Numbered from the stretch's first letter, positions 1 through 6,396 are shown. The stretch is 7,022 bases of DNA from Firmicutes bacterium UBA4795 (GCA_002402825.1 DHGP01000025.1:1-7022); one strand, 5' to 3'. Notes: a model not told the origin generated them from the letters alone. Numbers and translations: made by a program.

Positions 1-149
1 AAGTTGGTTAGTTCATGTTTTACCGCTTGCTCTACGGCATATTTGATAAAACCTCGGATATATTCGACCAAGCCGTCAATGAAAATTTCCTGCCCCCATT
101 TTTCATTAATCTGGACATTTTGCATTTCTTCTGGTAGACTTATTTTCAA
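1..149 (-). CDS. IS256/mutator-type transposase, N-terminal part (cut by window edge)
   Basis: This is the first 49 codons of a transposase that runs leftward out of the window. The start chosen is TTG at 149, because AGGAGGG at 157-163 sits 7 nt upstream; an in-frame ATG at 125 is the alternative. The translation begins MKISLPEEMQ and continues through EIFIDGLVEYIRGFIKYAVE to KHELTN. This is the typical N-terminus of IS256 (mutator, PF00872) transposases, where a short leader is followed by an amphipathic helical region and an 'EL' segment before the DDE catalytic domain. The catalytic residues lie outside the window. The family catalyses cut-and-paste or copy-out transposition. The gene is intact as far as visible, so the element may be younger than the decayed one to its right. 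Family assignment is by recognition of the pattern, not by a search. Confidence 0.72.
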   Translation of the reverse strand, partial: MKISLPEEMQNVQINEKWGQEIFIDGLVEYIRGFIKYAVEQAVKHELTN

Positions 150-243
150 TGGTGTACCCTCCTTTGGTTATTTTGGTGAATTTGTCTATTTAAAGGGTAC
201 GCCATTTTTGTTTGAAATCCTTTTTACACAATCAATTTTACGC
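1..243 (-). mobile_element. Left end of an IS256-like insertion sequence
   Basis: The segment holds the start of the IS256-like transposase, its ribosome binding site, and about 95 nt of non-coding leader (150-243). On the minus strand the leader starts near 243 with GCGTAAAATTGATTGTGTAA. IS256-type ends often carry such TGTGTAAA-containing terminal sequence, so I place the element tip at about 240-245. Rightward of that point the sequence becomes recognisable as a different transposase remnant on the other strand, which fits insertion of this element into an older one. The other end and any target duplication are outside the window, so the exact tip is uncertain by several bases. Confidence 0.5.
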
Positions 244-650
244 TACCGCACGTCTTGCAGTCAGGCCTGTTTTCCACTGGACCGATACTCAAGAATTAAA
301 GGTCACTTTGTGATCTGTTTTCTGGCTTTTCTTCTGGAAAGGACCCTTGAATTTTAGCTTAAAAAAGCCAATATATCAGCTTCTCTGGAAAGAATCCGGG
401 AAGCGCTCAATGCAATGAATTTCGTCGAGATGGAGATTGAACAGAAAATGCTTTGCGTCAAAACCAAGGGAACGGAACTGGGTAATCAAATTTTACGGGT
501 ACTTCGGATTAAATCACCAAAAAAATGTTACGCCTGCGGAGGAATTGACTTTGTAAAATAAATGAATCGATGTAGTGGCAAAATGCACACTTTTGTTTTT
601 TCATTTCCAGGTTTCATGCGGGTTTACGCTAGGCGAACTGATAAAGTCAG
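244..650 (+). mobile_element. Remnant of an IS1634/IS4-like insertion sequence (3' part)
   Basis: This stretch comprises the broken C-terminal end of a transposase (about 245-561) plus about 90 nt of non-coding tail. The tail ends near 650 with GCGAACTGATAAAGTCAGG, which I take as the terminal inverted repeat. The boundary is inferred from the other side: the membrane-protein frame (minus strand) is perfectly coding down to about 650 and then meets TGA at 649-647 with no further resemblance to a membrane protein. The 5' part of this element is missing because the IS256-like element starts at about 243. No second end is visible, so neither the inverted repeat nor a target duplication can be verified here. 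Confidence 0.5.
245..561 (+). pseudogene. Decayed IS1634/IS4-type transposase, C-terminal fragment
   Basis: Pieces of one transposase are readable in changing frames. RPVFHWTDT is encoded at 263-289. After a one-base frame change near 290 the frame beginning at 292 gives RIKGHFVICFLAFLLER, then an in-frame TAG at 355-357. The same frame resumes with LKKANISASLERIREALNAM and NFVEMEI, and later GNQILRVLRIKSP. RIKGHFVICFLAFLLER followed by an 'ERIREAL' helix is the hallmark C-terminus of IS1634-like DDE transposases. The tail is frame-shifted again at a run of seven A (519-525). With six A the protein would end KNVTPAEELTL at TAA 554-556; as it stands it reads on to TAA 559-561. Three lesions plus loss of the 5' part mean it is non-functional. 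The family is recalled from pattern, so IS1634 versus another IS4-group name is less certain than 'transposase'. Confidence 0.75.
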
Positions 651-1057
651 GAGGAAGCGTATAATTGAAAGGGAGGCATTGTTCCCAAAACAAAGGAACA
701 AGCAAGTGCTGCCTTCCGATTCCAACCAGCCCTGGATAAAAATAAATAAAAAACCCAGGCAGTAGTGGCAATACCTAATATACTTATGAGCCTTATAATT
801 CTAAAATCAGCAATACTGTCAATAGAATTAAACCCCAAGCATAAAGCCCCTGCATAAACCGGTTGCCCAGCGGCAATAACTCCCTTTAGCCCTGGATATA
901 AAACTCCCCTTATTGCTTGTGCAAATAAACAGTTATCATCTGAAAATAAATATGGGGTAAACCAGACAGGGGCATATATAATAGCATATCCACCAGCAAA
1001 AAGGAGCCAAATTTTTAACTCTGAATAAAACAACTTAAATTTTTTGTCCTTCTGCAT
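647..1057 (-). CDS. Polytopic membrane protein, N-terminal fragment truncated by an IS
   Basis: The fragment has 136 codons, starting at ATG 1057, the first start after an in-frame TAA just upstream. Its ribosome binding site is weak (an AGG about 11 nt upstream). The product has a charged N-terminus (MQKDKKF) and hydrophobic segments at about residues 16-38, 84-107 and 115-134. Between the first two lies an acidic SDDN motif (residues 39-42) on the predicted outer side. A first membrane helix followed by an acidic loop is the layout of GT-C-type glycosyltransferases and related polysaccharide membrane proteins, but I do not recognise the exact family. Such proteins normally have 8 to 13 membrane segments and 400 to 700 residues, so this is only the beginning. 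The stop TGA (649-647) coincides with the inferred end of the neighbouring IS remnant. It follows the GT2 gene by 47 nt and was probably the fourth gene of the glycan operon. Confidence 0.7.
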   Translation of the reverse strand: MQKDKKFKLFYSELKIWLLFAGGYAIIYAPVWFTPYLFSDDNCLFAQAIRGVLYPGLKGVIAAGQPVYAGALCLGFNSIDSIADFRIIRLISILGIATTAWVFYLFLSRAGWNRKAALACSFVLGTMPPFQLYASS

Positions 1058-1104
1058 TTTTTATTAACCTGGTTTTCCTTAGAAATAAAGGGCTTAAAAA
1101 TTAT

Positions 1105-1923
1105 TTATAAATACCTGTGCAGACCAACGCTTTTATTCGTCATGCGAAGGTGGACCGGGCGGAAAAGAGTTTCTTTAACCCATGCCCTTGCAACACGAGG
1201 AAGAAAAAAATACTCTTTTCTAATCATTGAGAAAATACGGTGTGGCGAATAAAGGGAACGGTGCTTTTGGCGTAAAATCTTTTTTAACTCTTTTCTTTGT
1301 AAGTTGGAAGAGCTTAGCATACTTTGTCCGTGCTTTCGGTACCAATACAAAGCTTCCGGAATATGATATCCGCGCCATCCCTTTTCAACGGCTGCTAGCC
1401 AAAAATCCCAGTCTTCATAACCGTCTTTTAGCCCTTCAGCAAATCCTCCTACTTCTTCCCATACTTTCCTCCGAAACATGGCCGCGCAAGGGATGTAATT
1501 ATCCACTAACAAATGAAGGCAAGAAAATTTCATGTTGCTCCATAGTTTATTTTCATTTCCAAAAACTCTGGTGGTAGGGTACACAAAACCAACTTCAGGT
1601 CGTGCTTTCATCACAGATAGACAGGAAGAGCAATAAGACTGCTTAATGAGATCATCTGCATCAAGACAAACTATATATTTGCCAGAAGTTACTTTAATGC
1701 CGGCATTCCTGGCCTTTGGTAAACCCCCGTTAGGTTGCCTGAGAATAAAAATACCCGCCTTGCGCAACCTTTTCAGAATATCTAAAGTCCCAGGGTCAGT
1801 TGAGCCGTCATCAACAACTATAAGCTCTATTTTTATATCTTGGTTAAGAGCGGATTGCACTGCTTCTTCAACAAATTTGCCGTAATTATAGCAGGGGATG
1901 ATGACCGCCACTTTGGGCTGCAA
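1105..1923 (-). CDS. Family 2 glycosyltransferase (GT-A fold)
   Basis: The product is a 272-residue enzyme expected to transfer a sugar from a nucleotide-sugar donor to a growing glycan at the cytoplasmic face of the membrane. The start is TTG at 1923, set by AGGAGGA at 1932-1938, 8 nt upstream, and by the N-terminus MQPKVAVIIPCYNYGKFVEE, which starts exactly where GT2 domains start. Motifs in order are VVDDGSTD (36-43) for nucleotide binding, GGLPKARNAG (66-75), the metal-binding DADD (88-91), a conserved GGF at 159-161, and YEDWDFWL (169-176), whose E/D pair is the usual acceptor or catalytic-base motif. After about residue 205 the tail is basic and aromatic (KEYFFLPRVARAWVK), which suggests peripheral membrane contact; there is no clear transmembrane helix. 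It lies 24 nt downstream of the GT2-GT4 fusion gene and is probably co-transcribed with it. Donor and acceptor sugars cannot be read from the sequence. Confidence 0.92.
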   Translation of the reverse strand: MQPKVAVIIPCYNYGKFVEEAVQSALNQDIKIELIVVDDGSTDPGTLDILKRLRKAGIFILRQPNGGLPKARNAGIKVTSGKYIVCLDADDLIKQSYCSSCLSVMKARPEVGFVYPTTRVFGNENKLWSNMKFSCLHLLVDNYIPCAAMFRRKVWEEVGGFAEGLKDGYEDWDFWLAAVEKGWRGYHIPEALYWYRKHGQSMLSSSNLQRKELKKILRQKHRSLYSPHRIFSMIRKEYFFLPRVARAWVKETLFRPVHLRMTNKSVGLHRYL

Positions 1924-1947
1924 TTTTTAGTTCCTCCTGTCCTAAAT

Positions 1948-4239
1948 TTAGGCTTCCAAAAACCGCTTTTTAATGAAGTTTTTTAATGGAACCATCATCC
2001 ACCGCCACCCCCGCTGTTTACCTCTTTGATAAAAAGGTCCGGCTAACCTGGTCAGTTGGGTATATACTCTAATTTTAAATGGCATTACAGGCAGGGGAGG
2101 ACCTCCCTCCCTTTTTTTCTTTTGCTCAAGCCATAACCAATCGGCTACCTTATAAAGACGGATATATTCTATAGCTTGCGTTGCACACATCAAGCCTAAA
2201 CCAGGACTTATAGCAGGACGGGGTTGAGTTTTATGTAAAGAACAGGCCTTTTCAAACAATGCTACCATCCTGTCTCCCATAAACTCTAAGCGAAAATGCT
2301 CACAAATCCGTAAGCGGGCCTTTTGTCCCATCCCTTTTCGCCTGGTATGGTCTTTTAGCAACTGGGTAAGTACTTCAGTATATTGCTGAGCTTCGGTTTT
2401 TTCGTCTCCGGTGGGCAGTAAAACGCCGCAACCTTCCGTCACCAACTCGCGTTGACCGCCAACATCTGCACCCACTACAGCTAAGCCACTAGCCATTGCT
2501 TCGTATATGGTGAGGGCAATTCCTTCCCATTTAGAAGGGAGAAAAAAAATATCGCTTGCCAGCATCAACTCACGCATGCGCTCAGGCAAAACAGAACCTA
2601 AAATGCGGATCTGCTGATTTAAAAAATGACGGCGCAGGTAGTTTTCAAGCCAGGGGCGGTCTTCTCCGTCACCGGCAACCAGTGCCAGAAAATCCAGCCG
2701 GTGTTTTTTTAGTTGATTCATAACTTGAGCAAAAACTTTCGGCTGCTTTTCGAGACATAAACGTCCTGCATAAAGAATAACTGGGGTTTCTTCAGCAATG
2801 CCTAACTCTTTACGCACTTTAGCCCGGTTATCAGGATCTGGCGCCCAAAGCTCAGGGTTTACATTAATATAACAAATCTCAATACGTTCAGCTTTAGCTC
2901 CCCGCTGAAGCATCCAGTTTTTTAAGTGTTTGCTGGTAACAATGGTTAAATCAAGCTGTTCTTGATATCCGACAGAAAGACGAGGGTACCCCCCTTTTTT
3001 CCATTCCTCCTTTTCTGAATGACAAAAGTCAATATATGCCGGTTCCGGACAAAAAGACCGTAAATAAGGTAACAAAAGATAGCCTAGTTCGCTGTTAGAA
3101 ATTAAAACTACATCCGGTTGTCTTGATTTAATTAAGTATTGCAAAAAACGTGGGTAATCGGTTAAGCGCAAAAAGTGATGAAGGATGAAAATGTCAGGAG
3201 TATAACGGGCAAATTCATATAGCCACGGATCATTATTTTCTAACGTGGTAGTAATGGTAACTTCCCATCCTCTTTTAGTTAATTGTTCAACTAAATTTAG
3301 GTTAAACTTATCCGCTCCTCCCATGGTAAGCCAGGGGACAATCATTAAGAGACGCGGCTTTTTTTTAAATAAATAGTTTTTGCAAGTTAGTTCGTTAGAT
3401 ATCTCTTCAAGAGGCATATGCCACTTTTTTTGAATTTGAGGAAAATGACCCTGCCAAAGCCGTGGGTAACGCTGGCGAAGCATTTTATGAAAAGCTTTCT
3501 GTCGCGGCCCTCCATCCCAGTTTGTCCAGCGGTCATTTTGAATTGGGCGCCGTCTGTACCAGAACAAGTATTCAGGAATGGTGTTACCCCAGTAGCCAGC
3601 GTTGGCACAGCGTAGCCAAAATTCCCAATCTTCCAGGCCGCCGCGAATGGTTTCGTCATAACCTCCAACCTCATGGTGTACATCCTTGCGGTATAAGCTT
3701 GCATAAGTTAAAACATTCTCATTAAGTACAACATCACCACAATGAAATCCTTTCTCCCACATATATTCCTGGGCCCCAAAACCAGTGGAGTAACCATTAA
3801 CAAAAGCATACTCAGGATAAGATTCTAAAAACCAAAACCATTTTTCGGCTGTGGTAGGTTCTAATAAATCATCACCATCAAGAGGAAGGATATAAGAAGT
3901 TTGGGCCAACTTAAAGCCTGTATTTCTGGCTGCACTTAGACCTTTGTTAATCTCATGGTCAATAACTTTGATGCGTGGGTCGCAATTACGATATTCCTTT
4001 AAAATAGAAAGAGATTCTGCGTTAGTAGAGCCGTCGTTAATAATCAGCCACTCCCATTGTTGGAGAGATTGCTGAAGTACTGATTGGGCTGTTTCATGGA
4101 ATATTGAACCTAGGTTATAAAATGGAGTAATGATTGTCACACATGGTTTTAAATTAGGATCACTTAAAGTATAATTAAAATGTGACCTTTTGGATGAGAT
4201 AGGTGTATTTTTATAGTCTGGATTAGAGGGGTCAATCAC
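1948..4239 (-). CDS. Bifunctional glycosyltransferase, GT2-GT4 fusion
   Basis: This is a 763-residue protein with two complete glycosyltransferase modules. The start is GTG at 4239, with AAGGAGT at 4247-4253 (7 nt spacing). Residues 33 to about 270 form a GT2 domain: VTIITPFYN (34-42), LIINDGSTN (65-73), GLSAARNTGF (100-109), the metal-binding DGDD (121-124) and GLEDWEFWLR (201-210). Residues about 295 to 665 form a GT-B fold GT4 domain: MIVPWLTMGGADKFNLNLVE (299-318) is the N-terminal glycine-rich loop, ILYAGRL (488-494) opens the donor-binding half, and EGIALTIYE (572-580) is the EX7E signature, followed by AMASGLAVVGADVGGQREL. A basic, aromatic C-terminal extension (680-763, with KQRGWRWMMVPLKNFIKKRF) may bind membrane. 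Two successive sugar additions by one polypeptide are inferred; both active sites look intact. Its neighbours are the pyruvyl-transferase-like gene upstream (132 nt gap) and a lone GT2 downstream (24 nt gap). Confidence 0.93.
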   Translation of the reverse strand: MIDPSNPDYKNTPISSKRSHFNYTLSDPNLKPCVTIITPFYNLGSIFHETAQSVLQQSLQQWEWLIINDGSTNAESLSILKEYRNCDPRIKVIDHEINKGLSAARNTGFKLAQTSYILPLDGDDLLEPTTAEKWFWFLESYPEYAFVNGYSTGFGAQEYMWEKGFHCGDVVLNENVLTYASLYRKDVHHEVGGYDETIRGGLEDWEFWLRCANAGYWGNTIPEYLFWYRRRPIQNDRWTNWDGGPRQKAFHKMLRQRYPRLWQGHFPQIQKKWHMPLEEISNELTCKNYLFKKKPRLLMIVPWLTMGGADKFNLNLVEQLTKRGWEVTITTTLENNDPWLYEFARYTPDIFILHHFLRLTDYPRFLQYLIKSRQPDVVLISNSELGYLLLPYLRSFCPEPAYIDFCHSEKEEWKKGGYPRLSVGYQEQLDLTIVTSKHLKNWMLQRGAKAERIEICYINVNPELWAPDPDNRAKVRKELGIAEETPVILYAGRLCLEKQPKVFAQVMNQLKKHRLDFLALVAGDGEDRPWLENYLRRHFLNQQIRILGSVLPERMRELMLASDIFFLPSKWEGIALTIYEAMASGLAVVGADVGGQRELVTEGCGVLLPTGDEKTEAQQYTEVLTQLLKDHTRRKGMGQKARLRICEHFRLEFMGDRMVALFEKACSLHKTQPRPAISPGLGLMCATQAIEYIRLYKVADWLWLEQKKKREGGPPLPVMPFKIRVYTQLTRLAGPFYQRGKQRGWRWMMVPLKNFIKKRFLEA

Positions 4240-4266
4240 CGCTCACACTCCTTTTAATGAGAATTA

Positions 4267-4296
4267 TTTACAATTACTTTAGCTTACTTAATTCAA
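4267..4296 (-). promoter_or_regulatory. Possible sigma-A-type promoter before the GT2-GT4 gene
   Basis: Within the 132-nt gap between the two large glycan genes, the minus strand carries TTGAAT (4296-4291), an 18-nt spacer and TGTAAA (4272-4267). Each hexamer matches the consensus at four of six positions. The AT-rich gap is longer than the other gaps in the cluster, and there is no hairpin plus U-run that would end transcription. This could be an internal promoter, or simply AT-rich spacer; in sequence this AT-rich, chance matches of this quality are common. Confidence 0.22.
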
Positions 4297-4371
4297 CGGT
4301 TTGTGGTAGATTGCCAGATTTTATTCTCCAGTCAACTCATTTTTCATTGTGTTTCCAAGCAAGTTTAACCT

Positions 4372-6099
4372 TTAATTTTTATCATTTTTTAACAGCCTTA
4401 GAAAAAACTTTCTTGCTGGTTTTAACAAAGTACGTAATTGGGGATTGTCCATTAACCGCCAATATTTCTGGGTTAACCTCCAGCTATTAGATTCGTATAT
4501 GATTTTTAGATTATTCTCCAGTTCAGCAACCCGACTTTCAAGCTCTGGTATCTTTACTGCCTTCTGTTCAGCTTCCTTTTGCCAATAATGCCATTGCTCT
4601 TCTAGCCAGGTTTTGGCTTTTTCTAGTTCGGCAACCCAATCCTGTAAATTTTTAATCTGGATACCTCTTTCCTCAGCTTCCTTTTGCCAGTTTTGCCATT
4701 GTTCCTCCAGCCAGGCTTTGTCCTTTTCTAGTTCGATAATCCAATTTTCAAGCTCAATAATCCTTGCATTTTGGTTTACCTGCTCTATTGTTTTATCAGG
4801 CAAACTTTCTTCAATTTTCTTTTGATATTCTATTGGTTGCAGCATCCTGTTTTGTTTTATATCTGGTTTGTTCAAAACCTCGCGCATTGAATCTTGCCAG
4901 CTTTGCCGGGCTTGCCGGTGGCTTAAAAGATAGGCATCTTGCTCGGCTAAAATTTGCTTTGGTTCTGTTTTTAAAAAATCTTTCAGTGATCGTGAGCAGC
5001 TTTCTATTCCCTGTTGTTTTTGTTGGTAATACTCATTAAAGGCCAGCAAATAGGTGGGAACGCCTAAAACTTTCAAGAATAAGGCAGTATGATAAGACAT
5101 GGCAACAAATAACTGAAGCTGCTGGAGAGTGATTGCTGCTCCCGATAATTTACCCTGGATAAGTAAGCCAACAAGGTCCAGTGCTGTAAAATGAGGGAAA
5201 TACTTTGTAAACAGAGTCTTTTTAATGCATGCCCAGCTATCATCCAATTCAGGACGGTCATCTAAGTATGCCCCTACGATTACCGGTTGAGCAGTTGATC
5301 CAAAACGCTCAAGAAGCAACTGGAAGGAATTATTTAATTTTTGTACTAAGGCATGTTCCTGGCTTAACTCAATCATTCCCTGGCGGGTAGAATAAACATA
5401 ACCCGAAAGGTTCAGGTGAAGCCCAAATGATTCAGCCTGAACCAGTGATTTAGTTACGGCTTCTTGTGGTGCTTTATAAAGCAGAAGCTCTTCAAAAGCA
5501 TCATCGCCCGAAAGAGATGCCAGAATACCATGTGTTTGCAATAACTGAACACTTAAGGGATCGCGGCAACCAATTAAATCCGGTTGATAATATTGACAAT
5601 GTTTAGCCAGAATACCTGCAAAATCCGGGCTAACCTGCTGTCCTGAAATCAGGTAGTGAGTGACAGAAAACAGGCGTAACAACTGCTCTATTAAAGAAAG
5701 CATCCAGTGACCCCAGAAACGGTTAAAGAACCCTCCTCCATAAACATGCAATAAAGCTTGAGCCTGGTTGTTCAAAACCTTTAAAGGTTCCAAGCCCAAT
5801 GCTTCTGTCTGCTGATTAGCATCAATTTCCTCATGGTGGGCATAAAAAAGCCAGTATTCGGTTGCAAAAAGGCGGTTTAAAAGTTCCAAATCCTTATGAT
5901 TGGCAATAGTTTTTAAGTGCAGAAATGGGCAAACTAGATCTTCTGGATAATTAATTTCGTACCAGCGGATAGCTCCCCTTAATTGCAAAAGGTCACCAAA
6001 GTTCCAATAGCCGTTGAAACTACCAGTAAGCAGAATAATTCTTTTTAAGCTGCTTTCTAGCTTTACTTTTGTTTTGGGCAAAGCATAAAATTGAAACAC
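4372..6099 (-). CDS. Polysaccharide pyruvyl transferase-family protein with C-terminal coiled coil
   Basis: The open frame extends up to GTG 6198, but that start has no ribosome binding site and would overlap the DUF2281 gene. I prefer GTG at 6099, with GGAAGG 6 nt upstream, giving 575 residues; the start is uncertain. Numbering from 6099, residues 20-36 read RIILLTGSFNGYWNFGD, the glycine-rich NxGD entry of PF04230. Then follow YGGGFFN (120-126), CRDPLS (178-183), GDDAF (198-202) and SYHTALFLKVLGVP (335-348), the conserved blocks of CsaB/WcaK-like enzymes, which add pyruvate ketals to cell-envelope polysaccharide. About residues 430-540 form a heptad-rich coiled coil containing a 35-residue tandem repeat (WLEEQW, WQKEAE). 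It is followed by SNSWRLT (537-543) and a basic tail (KPARKFFLRLLKNDKN). The usual family length is about 350-400 residues, so the coiled coil is an added module. Pyruvylation is inferred from family; substrate unknown. Confidence 0.82.
   Translation of the reverse strand: MFQFYALPKTKVKLESSLKRIILLTGSFNGYWNFGDLLQLRGAIRWYEINYPEDLVCPFLHLKTIANHKDLELLNRLFATEYWLFYAHHEEIDANQQTEALGLEPLKVLNNQAQALLHVYGGGFFNRFWGHWMLSLIEQLLRLFSVTHYLISGQQVSPDFAGILAKHCQYYQPDLIGCRDPLSVQLLQTHGILASLSGDDAFEELLLYKAPQEAVTKSLVQAESFGLHLNLSGYVYSTRQGMIELSQEHALVQKLNNSFQLLLERFGSTAQPVIVGAYLDDRPELDDSWACIKKTLFTKYFPHFTALDLVGLLIQGKLSGAAITLQQLQLFVAMSYHTALFLKVLGVPTYLLAFNEYYQQKQQGIESCSRSLKDFLKTEPKQILAEQDAYLLSHRQARQSWQDSMREVLNKPDIKQNRMLQPIEYQKKIEESLPDKTIEQVNQNARIIELENWIIELEKDKAWLEEQWQNWQKEAEERGIQIKNLQDWVAELEKAKTWLEEQWHYWQKEAEQKAVKIPELESRVAELENNLKIIYESNSWRLTQKYWRLMDNPQLRTLLKPARKFFLRLLKNDKN
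4500..4743 (-). repeat. 105-nt tandem repeat encoding a 35-residue coiled-coil unit
   Basis: Unit 1 is 4743-4639 and unit 2 is 4638-4534, with a partial third copy from 4533 to about 4500. On the plus strand, TCAGCTTCCTTTTGCCA occurs at 4568 and again at 4673. TTCTAGTTCG occurs at 4621 and 4726, and a related CTCCAGTTCAGCAACCC starts at 4516. All are spaced by exactly 105 nt. The protein unit is W-x2-ELEK-x-K-x-WLEEQW-x2-WQKEAE followed by about 15 less conserved residues. Since 35 residues is five heptads, unit gain or loss keeps both the reading frame and the coiled-coil register. The good nucleotide match between units, not only protein match, points to a fairly recent duplication. Confidence 0.9.
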
Positions 6100-6169
6100 T
6101 GTCTGCCTTCCCGAAATGTAAAAGGTTTTTGCGCTAACTGCGCTTCCCCTTTTATTTTCCTTAAGTTTA

Positions 6170-6349
6170 TCACAAAACGTTCCAGAAGTCAAATACACCA
6201 GTGTTTAGGGAAAAATCACCCCATGAGCCTACATCCCTATTCTTAGACTCCCTCCGCTTCCGTATGAAATCGACGAAATCATATACCTCATCTATGAGAC
6301 CCTCCGGAAGCCTTTCTATCTCTCTAATGAGTTGCTCTTTGGTTCCCAT
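6170..6349 (-). CDS. DUF2281-type antitoxin-like small protein
   Basis: A 59-codon gene with a textbook start: ATG at 6349 with AGGAGG (6361-6356) 6 nt upstream. The product begins MGTKEQLIREIERLPEGLID and continues EVYDFVDFIRKRR, the N-terminal helix-loop-helix of DUF2281 proteins, small predicted antitoxins often paired with PIN-domain ribonucleases. It ends SWGDFSLNTGVFDFWNVL. In relatives the corresponding 'FDFW' region is usually followed by an acidic stretch (pattern like FWxDxEEDVY), so the end may be shortened by a frameshift near 6185-6175, though 59 residues is still near normal size. No PIN-domain partner is seen next to it, so it is an orphan or its partner is lost. A 16-nt inverted repeat lies 32 nt upstream of the ATG and could be its operator. 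It reads into the glycan cluster, 70 nt from the preferred start of the next gene. Confidence 0.72.
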   Translation of the reverse strand: MGTKEQLIREIERLPEGLIDEVYDFVDFIRKRRESKNRDVGSWGDFSLNTGVFDFWNVL

Positions 6350-6380
6350 AACGCACCTCCTGTCTGATTACTCTATCTAT

Positions 6381-6396
6381 TTAACGGTGTCGTTAA
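6381..6396. promoter_or_regulatory. Perfect inverted repeat TTAACG-GTGT-CGTTAA, candidate operator
   Basis: Two exact 6-bp arms are separated by 4 nt, in the 56-nt gap between the Rpn tail ORF and the DUF2281 gene. The repeat stands 32 nt upstream of that gene's ATG and 20 nt upstream of its ribosome binding site. Antitoxin genes are typically autoregulated through such palindromes, so an operator is the leading reading. A terminator is less likely, since the stem is short and AT-rich and is followed on the minus strand by AATAGATAGAG rather than a U-run. Confidence 0.45.

Noticed and set aside
4..357. Plus-strand 117-codon frame crossing the IS256-like start and the transposase remnant
   Set aside because: Its first two thirds are antisense to the IS256-like transposase start and leader, and only its end (from about 292) is real transposase remnant. 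As a whole it is not a gene.
562..765. Plus-strand frame of 67 codons
   Set aside because: It spans the IS end and runs antisense to the membrane-protein fragment. It has no family resemblance and no convincing ribosome binding site.
574..776. Shared 10-mer GTAGTGGCAA in the IS tail (about 574) and again near 762
   Set aside because: A 10-base match is expected by chance many times in 7 kb, and the second copy lies inside the membrane-protein coding sequence. It is not evidence of a second IS end.
1227..1885. Plus-strand frames opposite the GT2 gene
   Set aside because: These are antisense shadows of a clearly conserved glycosyltransferase and have no protein features of their own.
1941..1952. 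Palindrome CCTAAATTTAGG across the stop codon of the GT2-GT4 gene
   Set aside because: It is AT-rich with no spacer and no U-run, and the next gene's ribosome binding site lies directly beside it. It is too weak for a terminator and has no support as an operator.
3387..3725. Overlapping frames on both strands within the GT2 module of the fusion gene
   Set aside because: The minus-strand one is a shifted frame of the same coding sequence and the plus-strand ones are antisense. The DGDD/EDWEFW frame is the real one.
4240..4371. Possible terminator or leader RNA in the 132-nt gap between the two large genes
   Set aside because: I found no GC-rich hairpin followed by a T-run and no recognisable riboswitch element. 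Only a weak promoter-like pair is listed.
4613..5039. Plus-strand serine- and phenylalanine-rich frames opposite the coiled coil
   Set aside because: The composition is the expected antisense of Glu/Lys/Gln-rich repeat codons.
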